NCBI GenBank assembly: GCA_036873135.1
Contig: JAPTYO010000007.1
Coordinates: 2,710,763 to 2,774,762, forward strand
From: Clarkia xantiana subsp. parviflora
Lineage: Eukaryota; Streptophyta; Magnoliopsida; Myrtales; Onagraceae
Reading direction: 5' to 3'
DNA: 64,000 bases
Below, piece by piece: positions 23,711 through 49,313 of this stretch; position 1 is the first letter of the stretch, and every line of letters begins with the position of its first letter. Under the pieces are notes generated by a model. The model ran no database searches. It worked only from the letters and a program-made list of their open reading frames with translations, and was not told where the DNA came from. The position numbers and the translations under genes were made by a program.

Positions 23711-24652
23711 ATTTTTTTTTTTTTAAACTTCATGATGAAATTTAAGTAAATGAACAAATTAAAACTTGGTACAATAGAGTGGGCTTTTCTAACATGTTTC
23801 ACAAGCACCATACTTGTACTAATTTTACTACTTTGGAAGACTTAATTGTAATATAGGTAAAACTTTAAAAGTAAGATTTTTTATAATACACCTAAAATTT
23901 GCATCACAACATTATTAATGTCGATTTCTTTATATCCTTTAGGATTAAAAAAAACTATCACAAACATAGTGCTTATAAAGCATGACCCAAATTTGACTAA
24001 TAGAATAACGGAAAAATCTATACTGAACTAAAAAATTATTTTTTGAAGACCACATATTATAAATTTTATTATTTTACGTCATATATTGTTTATTCTAAAA
24101 TCTAAAAAAAAAACCATTTAAAAAATATAATAATTTTTTGAAAAATATAAACCTCTAATTCTAAAACTCATATTTTCCTTATAAAAAATTATTATTATTA
24201 TTGTTTGTATATAAAAGGAAAATCTATTTTAAATATTTTCTGATTTTTTAAACAAATTATGATTTTTTGTTGTTATTTTGGTTTTGTTTACTCAATAGAA
24301 TTACCTTAAATAACCGATCATCATCAGAACTTATTGTTGATGCCCAGGAGCCCAAGTGGCATTTTCGGTGGTGGACTGGGCTTAGCCCAGCTTGGCCCGA
24401 ATTTTTCTATTTAGCCATCATTTAAGATGGCTTGGTGCAATCTGTAATTTTGAATTGTTCTTTTTGGGTTATCTTTCCTTCACTTAAAACATTGTAGACC
24501 AAGTTGTAATTTCGCGGTTATTTGTTCCCGTGACCCTTCATGCATCTCTTTCTCTCTCGTTCTCTGCTAGGTTTCGACTCTTGCTCTCCCACACTTACAA
24601 GATTTTCTAGAAAAATCCGATCGATTTCCAGATCCGACCAACTAAGAGGAGG
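23711..24652. other. Upstream region of the p24 gene
   Basis: No gene is seen. The distal part is AT-rich. The last 250 bases become more balanced, with pyrimidine-rich words (TCTCTTTCTCTCTCGTTCTC near 24545), and are probably the p24 promoter and leader. TATAAAA-like sequence is present near 24210 but is too far to be a firm TATA box. Confidence 0.4.
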
Positions 24653-26359
24653 ATGGAGGCGAGACGTAGATTAGCGATGGTTGTCCTGTCCATGTATCTG
24701 CTGTTCTGCTTTCTCGCAGAACCGATTTCTTCCCTCTCGGTTACAGTCAACGACGAGGAGTGCGTATATGAGTACGTCCTCTACGAAGGCGATACCGTCT
24801 CCGGGAACTTCGTGGTGGTGGATCACGACATCTTCTGGAATTCAGACCACCCTGGCATTGATTTCACTGTAAGGCCTTAGCTCGTCTGTTAATAATTGGG
24901 AATGCGAGTGAATTGCTTGCTGTCTAGTCATCTGCTTGGCTGATTAGCAAAGTGAAAAATATTTGATGTGCTTATGTAATCTGGAGGTAATACACTCTAT
25001 TAAAGGATCTAAAAATGGATTTTTTATTCGTGGTGGAGGATCACCACATCTTACCCTGGCATTGATTTCATTGTAAGGCTTTAGCTCATCCGTTGATCTA
25101 AAAATGGGTTTTTTATTTTCTGAGGGAGCAGTATTGGGGGAAAAGCTTTTGAGTTATGCTCTTTTTGAAACCAGATGCATACTCATTTAAGTTATGCTTT
25201 TAAAAGAGGCCTGATTGTCTCAAGCACCAATACAGCTGTGTATGATTGTACTGCTTCGTTTTTGTGGTGGCTCTCATTACTCTTATCTCTCAATTTCACC
25301 ATATTTAAAGCTAAATGGTTATGCTTGGTTTGAAGATGAATCTGATTTATCTTTGCCCATGATAATTTTAATCTTGTTTTTTTAACTTAGTATTAATCAT
25401 GAGTTCAAAGTACTGCATTGAATTGAATTTACCTATTCGTAAGAAATTGTGCTTAGTTTTCTCAATGACCTGAAGATGACACGAAAAAACATTATTCTGT
25501 GACATGGTATCGATTTCGTATATAGGAGAACTAAATGGACAATTTCTTAATGATAGGCAACATCTCCTGCTGGTAACACAGTACACACATTGAAAGGCAC
25601 ATCAGGAGACAAGTTCGAATTTAAGGCTCCACGAAGTGGAATGTACAAATTTTGTTTCCACAATCCTCACTCGACACCTGAGACAGTTTCCTTCTACATA
25701 CACGTTGGCCATATTCCCAATGAGCATGACCTTGCCAAAGATGGTTTGTCTCTCAATTTCTTATTCCTTGTTGTCTTCTAAACATATAGTATCTATCTTT
25801 TGTGCAACCTACACAGTAAGTAGGAAGAAGGATAAATGTCTTCTTCTATAATCCTTTATTGTTATAGTAACAGGTTTTGATTAAAGTTATTTGACTGGAA
25901 CAGAACATCTGGACCCAATTAATGTTAAAATTGCTGAGTTGAGGGAGGCCCTTGAATCAGTTACAGCTGAACAAAAGTATCTAAAATCCCGAGATGCTCG
26001 TCACCGGAAAAGTAAGTTTTACATTCAACTCTTTCTATGCATATAATTTACCATAAATGCTCTGCATGGAAGGGATAATTTGTTTTCTGGGTTTTTTCTG
26101 GTGATGATGTTGCTGCTTTTACAAAGTACTGGATTGGTTACATGATGTATAGAATCCACTTAATACATTTTGGGTTAATTAATACATACAACTACAACCT
26201 CAATGTGGTGATTTTGAATGGGCAGCAAACGAGAGCACAAGAAAGAGGGTGATATACTACACTGTGGGGGAGTACCTGTTGCTAGCCTTTGTAAGTGCAC
26301 TTCAAGTCTTATACATTCGTCAGCTCTTCAGTAAGTCAATTGCATATAACCGAGTTTGA
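24653..26359 (+). CDS. p24 family cargo receptor, beta subfamily (214 aa)
   Basis: Transmembrane emp24-domain protein that cycles between ER and Golgi in COPI/COPII vesicles and helps cargo loading. Four exons in phase: 24653..24868, 25557..25743, 25904..26011, 26226..26359. Order: signal peptide (1-28, hydrophobic MVVLSMYLLFCFLAE), GOLD/emp24 domain (about 30-125) with the paired cysteines ECVYEYV and KFCFHN, coiled coil (about 135-170, IAELREALESV), membrane helix (about 185-203, EYLLLAFVSALQVLYI) and a short cytosolic tail ending YNRV. The length and the EECVYEYVLYEGDTVSGNF signature match Arabidopsis p24beta3. The ATG is the only one in frame before the signal peptide. Intron 1 holds a degraded copy of the end of exon 1. 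Confidence 0.94.
25022..25100 (+). repeat. Duplicated fragment of p24 exon 1 inside intron 1
   Basis: This stretch repeats the 3' end of exon 1 and its donor (24810-24890). Shared words include TTCGTGGTGG, GGATCAC, ACATCTT, CCCTGGCATTGATTTCA and the donor-like TGTAAGGC followed by TTAGCTC. It has small deletions and is not part of the model. Confidence 0.75.
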
Positions 26360-27309
26360 GTCTTATCTATCTCGATTTTCGATAGTCAGACGGAGAGTGG
26401 TTGTTTTTTCAATATAGATTATCATCGTATTCTAATTTATGTATCGACTTTTCGGTTAATGTATTTCATCTTGTGCTATTAAGTAGTATTCCTACTGCGA
26501 ATAGAAGTATTACTACTCATTCAGATGCTTATCTCTGATGTTTCTTTAATATATTTATACATATACTATTATAAGGCACTATTTTACTTTAACTAAAATG
26601 TGGTGGGAGGGAGTCGAAACTCGAAAGTGTACGCCGTTGATTGCTTTCAGTTTAATGTATATAGTAAAATGTAAAATAAGTATTAATTATAAAATATGAC
26701 CTTGTTATTAAGCAAGGTGGATTGTGGTTAAAATGTCATTTGGTTGAAAGAAGCTGACAATAAAATATTTTGATTTAATGAACATTTGTGAATTTGTAAA
26801 AAAAATAATATTTGAAGTAAGAAGAACAGTTGGAGACTGATTTATAGGGGCCGGTCTAGGCCCAATTCAAGGAAGGGCGTTTGTGATCCAGATCCAGTTG
26901 AGTCTTGATACGTGTGAGACTCAATTGTAACAAATATAAAGTTAGATTATTGAATAAAGGGTCAATTTTACAAGCTTAAACAGTATTTTCATTTAATTTA
27001 AAGAGATGCAGATAGATGATACAAAAACTCTTCAAGCGGTAATATCAATAAACCAATAATTATAATTTAGACAATAATGGCCTATAATTAAGTTAAATAA
27101 TATCACGTATGAAATTGATAATTTTGAAATGTATAACGCACTAGAATGAACCATAGTGTATAAAGATTTATACCACATAAAAAAAAATTATTACATATAA
27201 ATGTATTATTAACAAAACGTTGTCACGTAAAATTATTTGAAACATCGATAATTTCAATTGGGAATGCCGAAAGACAATTGAAGACAACTGGGCAAAATAC
27301 TATCTTCAT
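26360..27309. other. Spacer downstream of p24
   Basis: AT-rich. It should include the p24 3' UTR in the first 200-300 bases. No coding frame or termini recognised. Confidence 0.4.
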
Positions 27310-27999
27310 TACGGGTGAGGAAATTACCCGGTTGGAACCGGAACCGGATCAAAACCGGTCATTTGGGTAGGTTCAAAATAGATATAAACGGTTCTGGTAT
27401 GGTTTTGGGATAAATTTTTAAAAATCGGTACTTTCGGTTCCAATTCTGGAGTAAATAGCTGGGTACCCAAATATCCGAAACCAGGCCGATTTAACATATT
27501 GTATATATTAATAGTAATAGAAATCAAATATATTTACTAACCTAGATATATAATATATCTAGCAATGAAGATCTCCATAGAATTAGTGGGAATCTTTAAA
27601 GTTTTATTTCATTTTGCTGTAACTCTGAACCTCGGAGATATCACAGCAACTCTAGGAGTGGACGATGCTACTCTTGTAAAAATAAAACTTCACTTCGCAA
27701 TTCATTGAATACTGATGTGCTCGAACATGTCAAGATGTCATAACTGAGCTCGTAGCTACGTACTACTTGTATGGGTATCTTTGTAATGAACGATCCATGA
27801 TGAACCTTAATAAAGTCAACTATTTATTTTCGATTCATAAACGGGTACCCGGAACCGATCGGTTTAAACGGTTCGGGAACGGTTCCGGATTCAAATGGTT
27901 TTGGTACAGTTCTAGATAATGAGCGTCAGGAACCGTTTAGCACTGGTCTGGTTCTGGGATACCCTAAAACTACAGGGTACCCGGAACCGCTCACCCCTA
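27310..27999. mobile_element. hAT-type element with perfect 8-bp TSD
   Basis: The ends TACGGGTGAG and, inverted, TAGGGGTGAG match in 9 of 10 bases and resemble hAT termini. A perfect 8-bp direct repeat ATCTTCAT lies on each side (27302-27309 and 28000-28007), the hAT signature. Subterminal GGTACCC and AACCGGAACC motifs are repeated at both ends. At 690 bases and without a transposase frame it is non-autonomous. Confidence 0.85.
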
Positions 28000-28139
28000 A
28001 TCTTCATATCAACATATATAAATAATTTAGCTTTTTTATGCTCATTATGTGCTTTAGACATTAAAATATTCTCTAAGCAATAAGTAAAATGATTAATTTT
28101 GCATATTATTATGCAAAAATATATGTAACTATGTTTAAT

Positions 28140-28563
28140 TAAGGATGGGTATTGGACCGGTCCGGCCTGGACCGGTTCTGGCCCGGACCGGAACTAATTT
28201 AAGCAGTCTGGTTCGGCCCGGACCGGATTAGATGTTGACTAAGAGTTGACCAACAAAATCTGGACCGTTTCTGGACCGGTTCGGAATGGGTTCTGGACTG
28301 CTTTATAAAAAGCAGACCAGTCCGGTCCAGAACCGGTCCGACCCGTTTTTATTTATAGATTTACATTTAAAAAAAGGTCCAAAACCAGCCCGGGTATAAA
28401 AAAACTGGTCCAAACCGGTTCTATCAAAAGTACAAACTGTTCTTGGCTCGGTTTTCACTTGCAAAACCTGGTTTGTTTGGAACCGGTCCAGTCTGGACCG
28501 GTTCCAAACAGTCCGGTCCAGTTTCGGGCCGGTTCGACCGGACCGTTTTTTTTCTCATCCTTA
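28140..28563. mobile_element. hAT-type MITE with CCGG-rich subterminal repeats
   Basis: Ends TAAGGATGGG and, inverted, TAAGGATGAG. Flanking 8-mers TGTTTAAT (28132-28139) and TGTTCAAT (28564-28571) match in 7 of 8. The interior is crowded with GGACCGG / CCGGTCC words in both orientations, giving many possible hairpins and transposase-binding-like sites. No gene. Confidence 0.8.
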
Positions 28564-28571
28564 TGTTCAAT

Positions 28572-30316
28572 AATTATATATATATAACTTTCATCAAAAG
28601 TTCAAATGAATTAAAAAAAATTAATCATTATAAAGCACTCTACTAACTTAGGTATAAAATGCAAGTTAATAACATTAAAAAATTATTTAAATCTCGCGCA
28701 ACGCATGGGATTTAATGATTGATTTACTCAATAAATTTAATTTTTTATTTTTTAAAAAAAGGTAATTACCATTTTTTTAGTGTCCTCTAATATATAGTAT
28801 GTTTGAGTTGACTAAACATCCTATCCTGGTATTGGCAGTTTGGCATACAATACATATTTAGTTGATTTCTACCCGCTTATTTCGGTTCCTAAATGTTCGT
28901 AGACAATTTGCTTCTCTCTTTTCCTTGTATTTCTCTATCTACCATCGTCTCATGGTTTGGCATTCTCTCCTTCTGCAATTCAGGTGTTGATCATACTTTG
29001 CTATGAAATTCACCTGAAAATTCAAGGAGGAAGTCACCCAATTCCTTGTTTTTTTGGTAACAAGTAAGTAAAAACCTTGCCTCTCGTTATTTTGTTAAAT
29101 TCTTAATTACATTCTTAATTTTTACACATATTCAACTAGCAAAATGTTTTTAATCCACTAACAATTTAATTTATTTTTTTCCACCTAGTATTAACTATTA
29201 ATAAAATAATGGTAATAAACAATAAATTAAAATGAATGAAAAAAAAAAAGGAGATTGCTCCAAGCCAGTCTCTTTCTTCTCTTTTATCCTTCTTCATCCA
29301 TTTTTTTCTATTTCCACTTTTCCAGTCTCCCGCTCTCTCTTTCTGTCTGGTGTTCTCTTAATCGTGATCGTGACATTACCGTCTCTCTCTCGAAAGTGCA
29401 AGACAAATGATAGAAGATCTGGAAAATTCTGAGGATCAAAGAAAGGTAAAGAAGGAAACTAACAACATCGCTCTCCCACGACAAAGCAGCTTCATTTTGT
29501 TTTCTACATTTTCATTTCATTTCTCTGGAGAATGTTGTTGTCGAAGACGCAATATGACGGATCAAATGACAATGCCAGTCACTTTGTCCGGCTACAATAC
29601 CTCCGATCATCTCTGCGCCTCATTTCTACGTACAGTGTATATAGTTTCTAAGGAAGAATTCGAAAAAAATTGGGTTATCATGTCTGTCAAGTGTTTGATG
29701 ATATCATGATGCCTACTTTGTCCATAATTCGGGATTCTTCATCCCAAATTTGGTATATCGGGCATTGCCAAAGCACTGTCTTAAATTCGAAAGGAAATAT
29801 TTTCTTTTTGAACCTCTTCATTTTTCCATAGGGAAAGAGGGAGCCGAGAAGGTGCTGTAAATTCATGGAGGACAAGGGAAGTGGAGGTTACAAGTACGAC
29901 ACGAATTCTCCAACCATATCACCATTATTGCACCTTACTTGCCCTTCTGAACTGGTTGATACATATTAGTTAGAACTCAGAAGCAAAAGAGTCAAGTCTG
30001 AGACAGCTAATTTGTCGTTTGATGTTACCATCTGCTGAATAGATACCTGATTTTGCTGAACTAGTATTCTTACATATGGATGTGTGATACAGGGGATGCC
30101 TCTTATACTCACGTCCTCTAATCTCTTGTTAGCCTATATGTTTCATAGCTACTGAATCTTGTTCTTACGTACCCTTTCAGTTATTAATTATCTGTTTGAC
30201 TGATTTATTGTGTTTTTGAATTTGTGCTTAAGATGTTAACTTGTTTATTCTCTATGCATAGGTGAATTATTTTGTATCTGAATGAGGGTTCAGTCAGTTT
30301 CCAAAAGGAAAGTATA
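28572..30316 (+). promoter_or_regulatory. Promoter and 5' leader region of the BEACH gene
   Basis: No domain-bearing frame is seen. Pyrimidine-rich sequence at 29260-29390 (CTCTCTCTTTCTG) and a possible donor at 29440 (GAAAG|GTAAAG) suggest a transcribed leader with at least one intron before the acceptor at 30261. A frame stop at 30263-30265 separates the leader from the coding frame. Small upstream ATGs (for example 29407) may act as upstream ORFs. Near 28690 there is a degenerate hairpin resembling a Helitron 3' end. Confidence 0.45.
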
Positions 30317-45297
<14,981 letters not shown>

Positions 45298-45941
45298 CTA
45301 GTCAGGTAATAACCAGAGAAGAATTAACAACCCAGAGACACATTCTTGTAAAGAATCATCAGAATGCATCAAGATTTGAAGAAGCATCTCAACAAGAATA
45401 GATTGAAAACAGAGCTGTTCAACTCAAAAGACCCGCCTGCGGTCCATAATCAATCAAAATAACTAGCTCGACATCGACAGGTTCAGGCCCCTCAACAAAG
45501 AGGTGATTTCTGCTTCCAGTGTCCAGAACTGGGCTATTCATTCTTTACTGTTAATAATGACACTAATTGATTATTTCCCCACACTGCCACACACATATGT
45601 ATAGATAGCATTTCCACAAGAGCCTTACAGCAAGCAGTACCTGGTAATTTTGTTTTGTAAATAAATGATATACAAAAATTCGATTATGTTCCGAAGAGAA
45701 GCTAGCTGTGAACAAAAAGGTTGTTTCGGATCATACACACATATATATATATATGAGAGATGATATTCTTATTTGTTTTTGGTAACAAGCCTCTTGTTGT
45801 TAATTGTTATTACTGGTTTGTTAAACTTAAGCCATCCGTTTGCAAAGCGATGGAATATATACTCTCAACAGCAGAGGACCTCCGAGTACAAACCCTGAGG
45901 GGAATGGATGTCTATCAAACAAAGGTTATATTATGGGTTAA
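45298..45941 (+). other. 3' UTR and downstream flank of the BEACH gene
   Basis: Follows the TAG stop. AATAAA-like sequence at about 45658-45664 is a plausible polyadenylation signal. No gene is seen. Confidence 0.4.
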
Positions 45942-46953
45942 TCTATATATACCAATATATAATTTGTGTTGGGTCCTCACCCCAATAGACACCTTTTGCA
46001 ACTTTTCATTTTATTAAGAAAAAAAATTACATTTGATTCCTATATTTTTATAAAATTAATAATTTTGTCCTTACTATATTTGAGACATATTTTTCTTAAA
46101 TACTATTATTAAATCATTATTTAAAATTTAATATTATTTCAAGGCCGCTTAGTCGGCAGGTCATAGTAATTATATGAACTTCTCAATTCAACATTCCTAT
46201 CAATTTAAGTTAAAATGATCATACTCAACCCGTTCAAATTTTGGGTACATGTATTTTTTTTTAATTCGACGAATTATAGAGATTGGGGGATATATATTCC
46301 GCTTGTTGAGATTTTTCTATCAAATAGATTAGCCACTTACCAAATCATATATATATAACAAGTCAAAATATTGGTCAAATGTGGTTTTTGAAGTTTGACC
46401 TCTTACAGATAACATGTTACTCATCGTCCAGTATTTATGGACTCAAACTGTATTAATTTAGTTCTTCTATTTGTCAATTCAACCACATCGTGTACAACCT
46501 AATTGGTAGTTTAATAAATAATTGTTGTAATTATAAGTATAAACTTTATATTTTTGTGATTTAAAATTTTCTTTAATGTTATCAAAATGTTGATATTATG
46601 GTATAAAATCGCATGAAAAGTGTATCATTACGTTTGTATAGGTCAAACTTTCTCATCGATGACTCTAAGTGGTTAATTATAAGTTTACATATATTCTTGA
46701 CACCTCAAGTAAATGAGTTAGATACAACTGAGTCGTCAATGACCCACGTAATGCTCGACCCAACTCATTCATAGATATAATTGTAAGGCTAACTTAGTAT
46801 CATAACTGAAGACAGTAGTTAATTTTGTACTTAATTATCCTATTATATTTCTCACGCTTTGAATTACGTTGTGTCGTTCTTCTCATCACAAGAATTCGTT
46901 TCTCACAACGAATTAACTTGCTTATATTGTGTTTTGATTAATTATAAATATTA

Positions 46954-46985
<32 letters not shown>

Positions 46986-46988
<3 letters not shown>

Positions 46989-47655
46989 ATATACCAATAT
47001 ATAATTTGTGTTGGGTCCTCACCCCCAAAAGTCACCTACCCTCCAAAAGGTTCCATACATAGCTTTCAAAAAAGTCACATACCTTCTAAAGTTTTTTTTT
47101 TTTTTTTTTTTTCATATCAAAACCTTCTAAAGTTTAAACCATACTATTTTGGCAGGTTTGAATTATTTTTTATTTATAAAACCGGATTTGACAGAAATCT
47201 TACAAAACCGGCACAATCTATTAAAAAAAAAAAGGGACTTAGAATATAGAACCAAACTGGCACTATTATAAAAACCAATAAGCCGAAGAAATCCGTAAAT
47301 TTTTTGTTCTCTCGTTTTGGTTCTCTCAACTCTATATACCAATATATAATTTGTGTTGGGTCCTCACCCCCAAAAGTCACATACCCTCCAAAAGGTTCCA
47401 TACATAGCTTCCAAAAAAGTCACATACCTTCTAAAGTTTTTTTTTTTTTTTTTTTTCATATCAAAACCTTCTAAAGTTTAAACCATACTATTTTGGCAGG
47501 TTTGAATTATTTTTTATTTATAAAACCGGATTTGACAGAAATCTTACAAAACCGGCACAATCTATTAAAAAAAAAAGGACTTAGAATATAGAACCAAAGT
47601 GGCACTATTATAAAAACCAATAAGCCGAAGAAATCCGTAAATTTTTTGTTCTCTC
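46986..47655 (+). repeat. Tandem duplication of about 345 bp at the Helitron 5' end
   Basis: Bases 46986-47330 and 47331-47655 are near-identical. Each holds the Helitron 5' terminus, the block CCTCCAAAAGGTTCCATACA, a T-run of about 20, AAACCGGATTTGACAG and CCGAAGAAATCCGTAAATTT. Differences are a few substitutions and A/T-run lengths, so the duplication is recent. Confidence 0.9.
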
Positions 47656-47895
47656 AACTCTTATTTAATATATGATGATATGTGATGTATCAACGATTCA
47701 ACGTATTTAGGGTCACAAGTTTATTTTTATGTATATGGTTCAGAATTTGAACAACACACTTTATAAAGCTGCCCGTTTTATGTTCCATTACATATGATGT
47801 CCCAACTATTAAAGGACAATCATGCAAAAATCTCTCCTCATAATGATCACAAATTCTACACATGTTACTAGAAAGAAATAAACTTATTATATTTA

Positions 47896-48500
47896 GGGTT
47901 AATAATAAACTGTCTGAGGTTTGGCCATGTTGAAATCTGGTGTACGTCGTTGAAATTGACTGTCTCAGGTTTGGTGTTTGTTGAAATTTGGTGCCTCCTT
48001 CTATTTTTGGGTTAAGTCGAATAGAAGTGTATCACGTGACTGTCACGTGAACTCGATAAAATGGATATTCCAAAAATGCCCTCCATAAAAAAATAAAAAT
48101 AAATCTGACCTTCCATTACCTAGCGAATTTACGAAATTACCCCTTCTAACTAAATCAACAACTATAGGGTTTTTGGGCGGTGGCCGGTGGGGGTAGGATG
48201 GTGGCCGAAAGGAGTTGGGTGGTGGCCGGTCGGAGTTGGGTGGTGACCGCCGGAGTTGAGTGGTGGCCACCGGAGTTGGGTGGTGGTTGTTTTGAATCTA
48301 GGGTAATTTTGTCACTTCATATTTGGTAGAAAGGGCAACTCTGACTTTTCGCAACATTCTGTCAAAATTAAAAGCAGTTTTGGACGGAAAACCAAATTTC
48401 AACAAAGTCCATACTTCATATAGACCATTTTAACACTTTAAAATTTAGACACCAAATTTCAACACGGTCAAACCTCAGACATTTTATTAGTTATTAACTC
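47896..48500. mobile_element. Foldback MITE family F2, copy 3, 9-bp TSD, nested in Helitron
   Basis: Starts GGGTTAATAATAAACTGTCTG and ends with the inverse of GAGTTAATAACTAATAAAATG. Perfect 9-bp flanking repeat TTATATTTA at 47887-47895 and 48501-48509. The centre (48175-48290) is a GC-rich minisatellite with units like GGAGTTGGGTGGTGGCC, the reverse complement of the one in copy 1 at about 10074-10172. Confidence 0.8.
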
Positions 48501-48597
48501 TTATATTTAATATAATTATCATAGTTATACACTAACAACTTATATAAATAACAATCTTAGAAACATGCATGTGCAAAGCACATGCAGAAATAACTAG

Positions 48598-49216
48598 TAT
48601 ATATATATATATATATACTCATTGGTTTGAGGTCGAACCGAGGAGATTATAGTTGATATTATACGAAACATATGAAACTCTTTCTTTACTGTGTCGCCTT
48701 CGTAAGCACAACATTGCAAGTCTCATCACATCCATTGCTTCGTCTTGATTTAAATGCAAATATTTACTGTTCTTGTGTATTGTAACCTCTCTAGCTAGCT
48801 ACTTATGTTAAAAACACCAAGCAAATGCATGTGGATCAAACGAGCTATCGAAAACTCTCATTAATTAATTATACAAACTATATATATATAGCTAATTAAT
48901 TTTTCCAAAATCACTGCACTTAACCAGTCAGGCGCCAAGTATATATATATATATCCAAGGTTGCCTCTCATGATTGTCACCGGCCATATGATATCCCTAG
49001 CTACGATCAACTTATTAGACAATCCAAAGTCGAAGACTTTAATGACTTAGTCATTTAAAAAATGAGAGAAAATTAAAAAGGGAAACGTGGATGTTATTCC
49101 AAAAATATCAATCCATACAAAAACTACATTATTTAAGCTGCTATGTTTTCTATGGACAAGCCAAAACTAACTAATAATAGAATTGAATATCATCCATAAG
49201 CCTTAACCATCAATAC
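48598..49216. other. Upstream region of the polygalacturonase gene
   Basis: AT-rich promoter side of the next gene, with short (AT)n tracts at 48598-48616 and 48941-48952. No gene. Confidence 0.45.
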
Positions 49217-49224
49217 TATATAAG
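49217..49224 (+). promoter_or_regulatory. TATA box of the polygalacturonase gene
   Basis: TATATAAG 97 bases above the start codon. A TSS near 49250 would give a leader of about 60 bases. Confidence 0.6.
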
Positions 49225-49313
49225 CTGGCTAGCTCATCCTTATTGTTCACCCAATTCAATTCACTACTCAATTTATAAAGTATAATAATTAATAAAGTCT
49301 CTTGAAAAAAAAA

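Larger units (their letters stand above)
45942..48597 (+). mobile_element. Non-autonomous Helitron (composite, three 5' ends)
   Basis: The 3' end is textbook: hairpin GCATGTGC-AAA-GCACATGC (48567-48585), 12 bases, then CTAG (48594-48597) followed by T. The 5' terminus, TCTATATATACCAATATATA followed by ATTTGTGTTGGGTCC, occurs three times (45942, 46986, 47331), each starting with TC. The first two follow an A. Which 5' end pairs with the 3' end cannot be decided here: 2.66, 1.61 or 1.27 kb. No Rep/helicase frame. A foldback element is nested inside at 47896-48500. Confidence 0.75.

Noticed and set aside
28686..28716. Helitron 3' end near ATCTCGCGCAACGCATGGGA
   Set aside because: The hairpin is imperfect and no CTRR end follows, so it is at best a decayed remnant.
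29407..29709. 100-codon frame upstream of the BEACH gene
   Set aside because: No domain, not in phase with the first coding exon through the visible acceptor; more likely an upstream ORF in the leader.
30272..30316. N-terminal extension of the BEACH protein
   Set aside because: The frame is open but has no ATG before 30317, and a stop sits at 30263-30265 just inside the upstream acceptor.
47174..47401. 75-codon minus-strand frame
   Set aside because: Falls inside the tandemly duplicated Helitron end; no domain.
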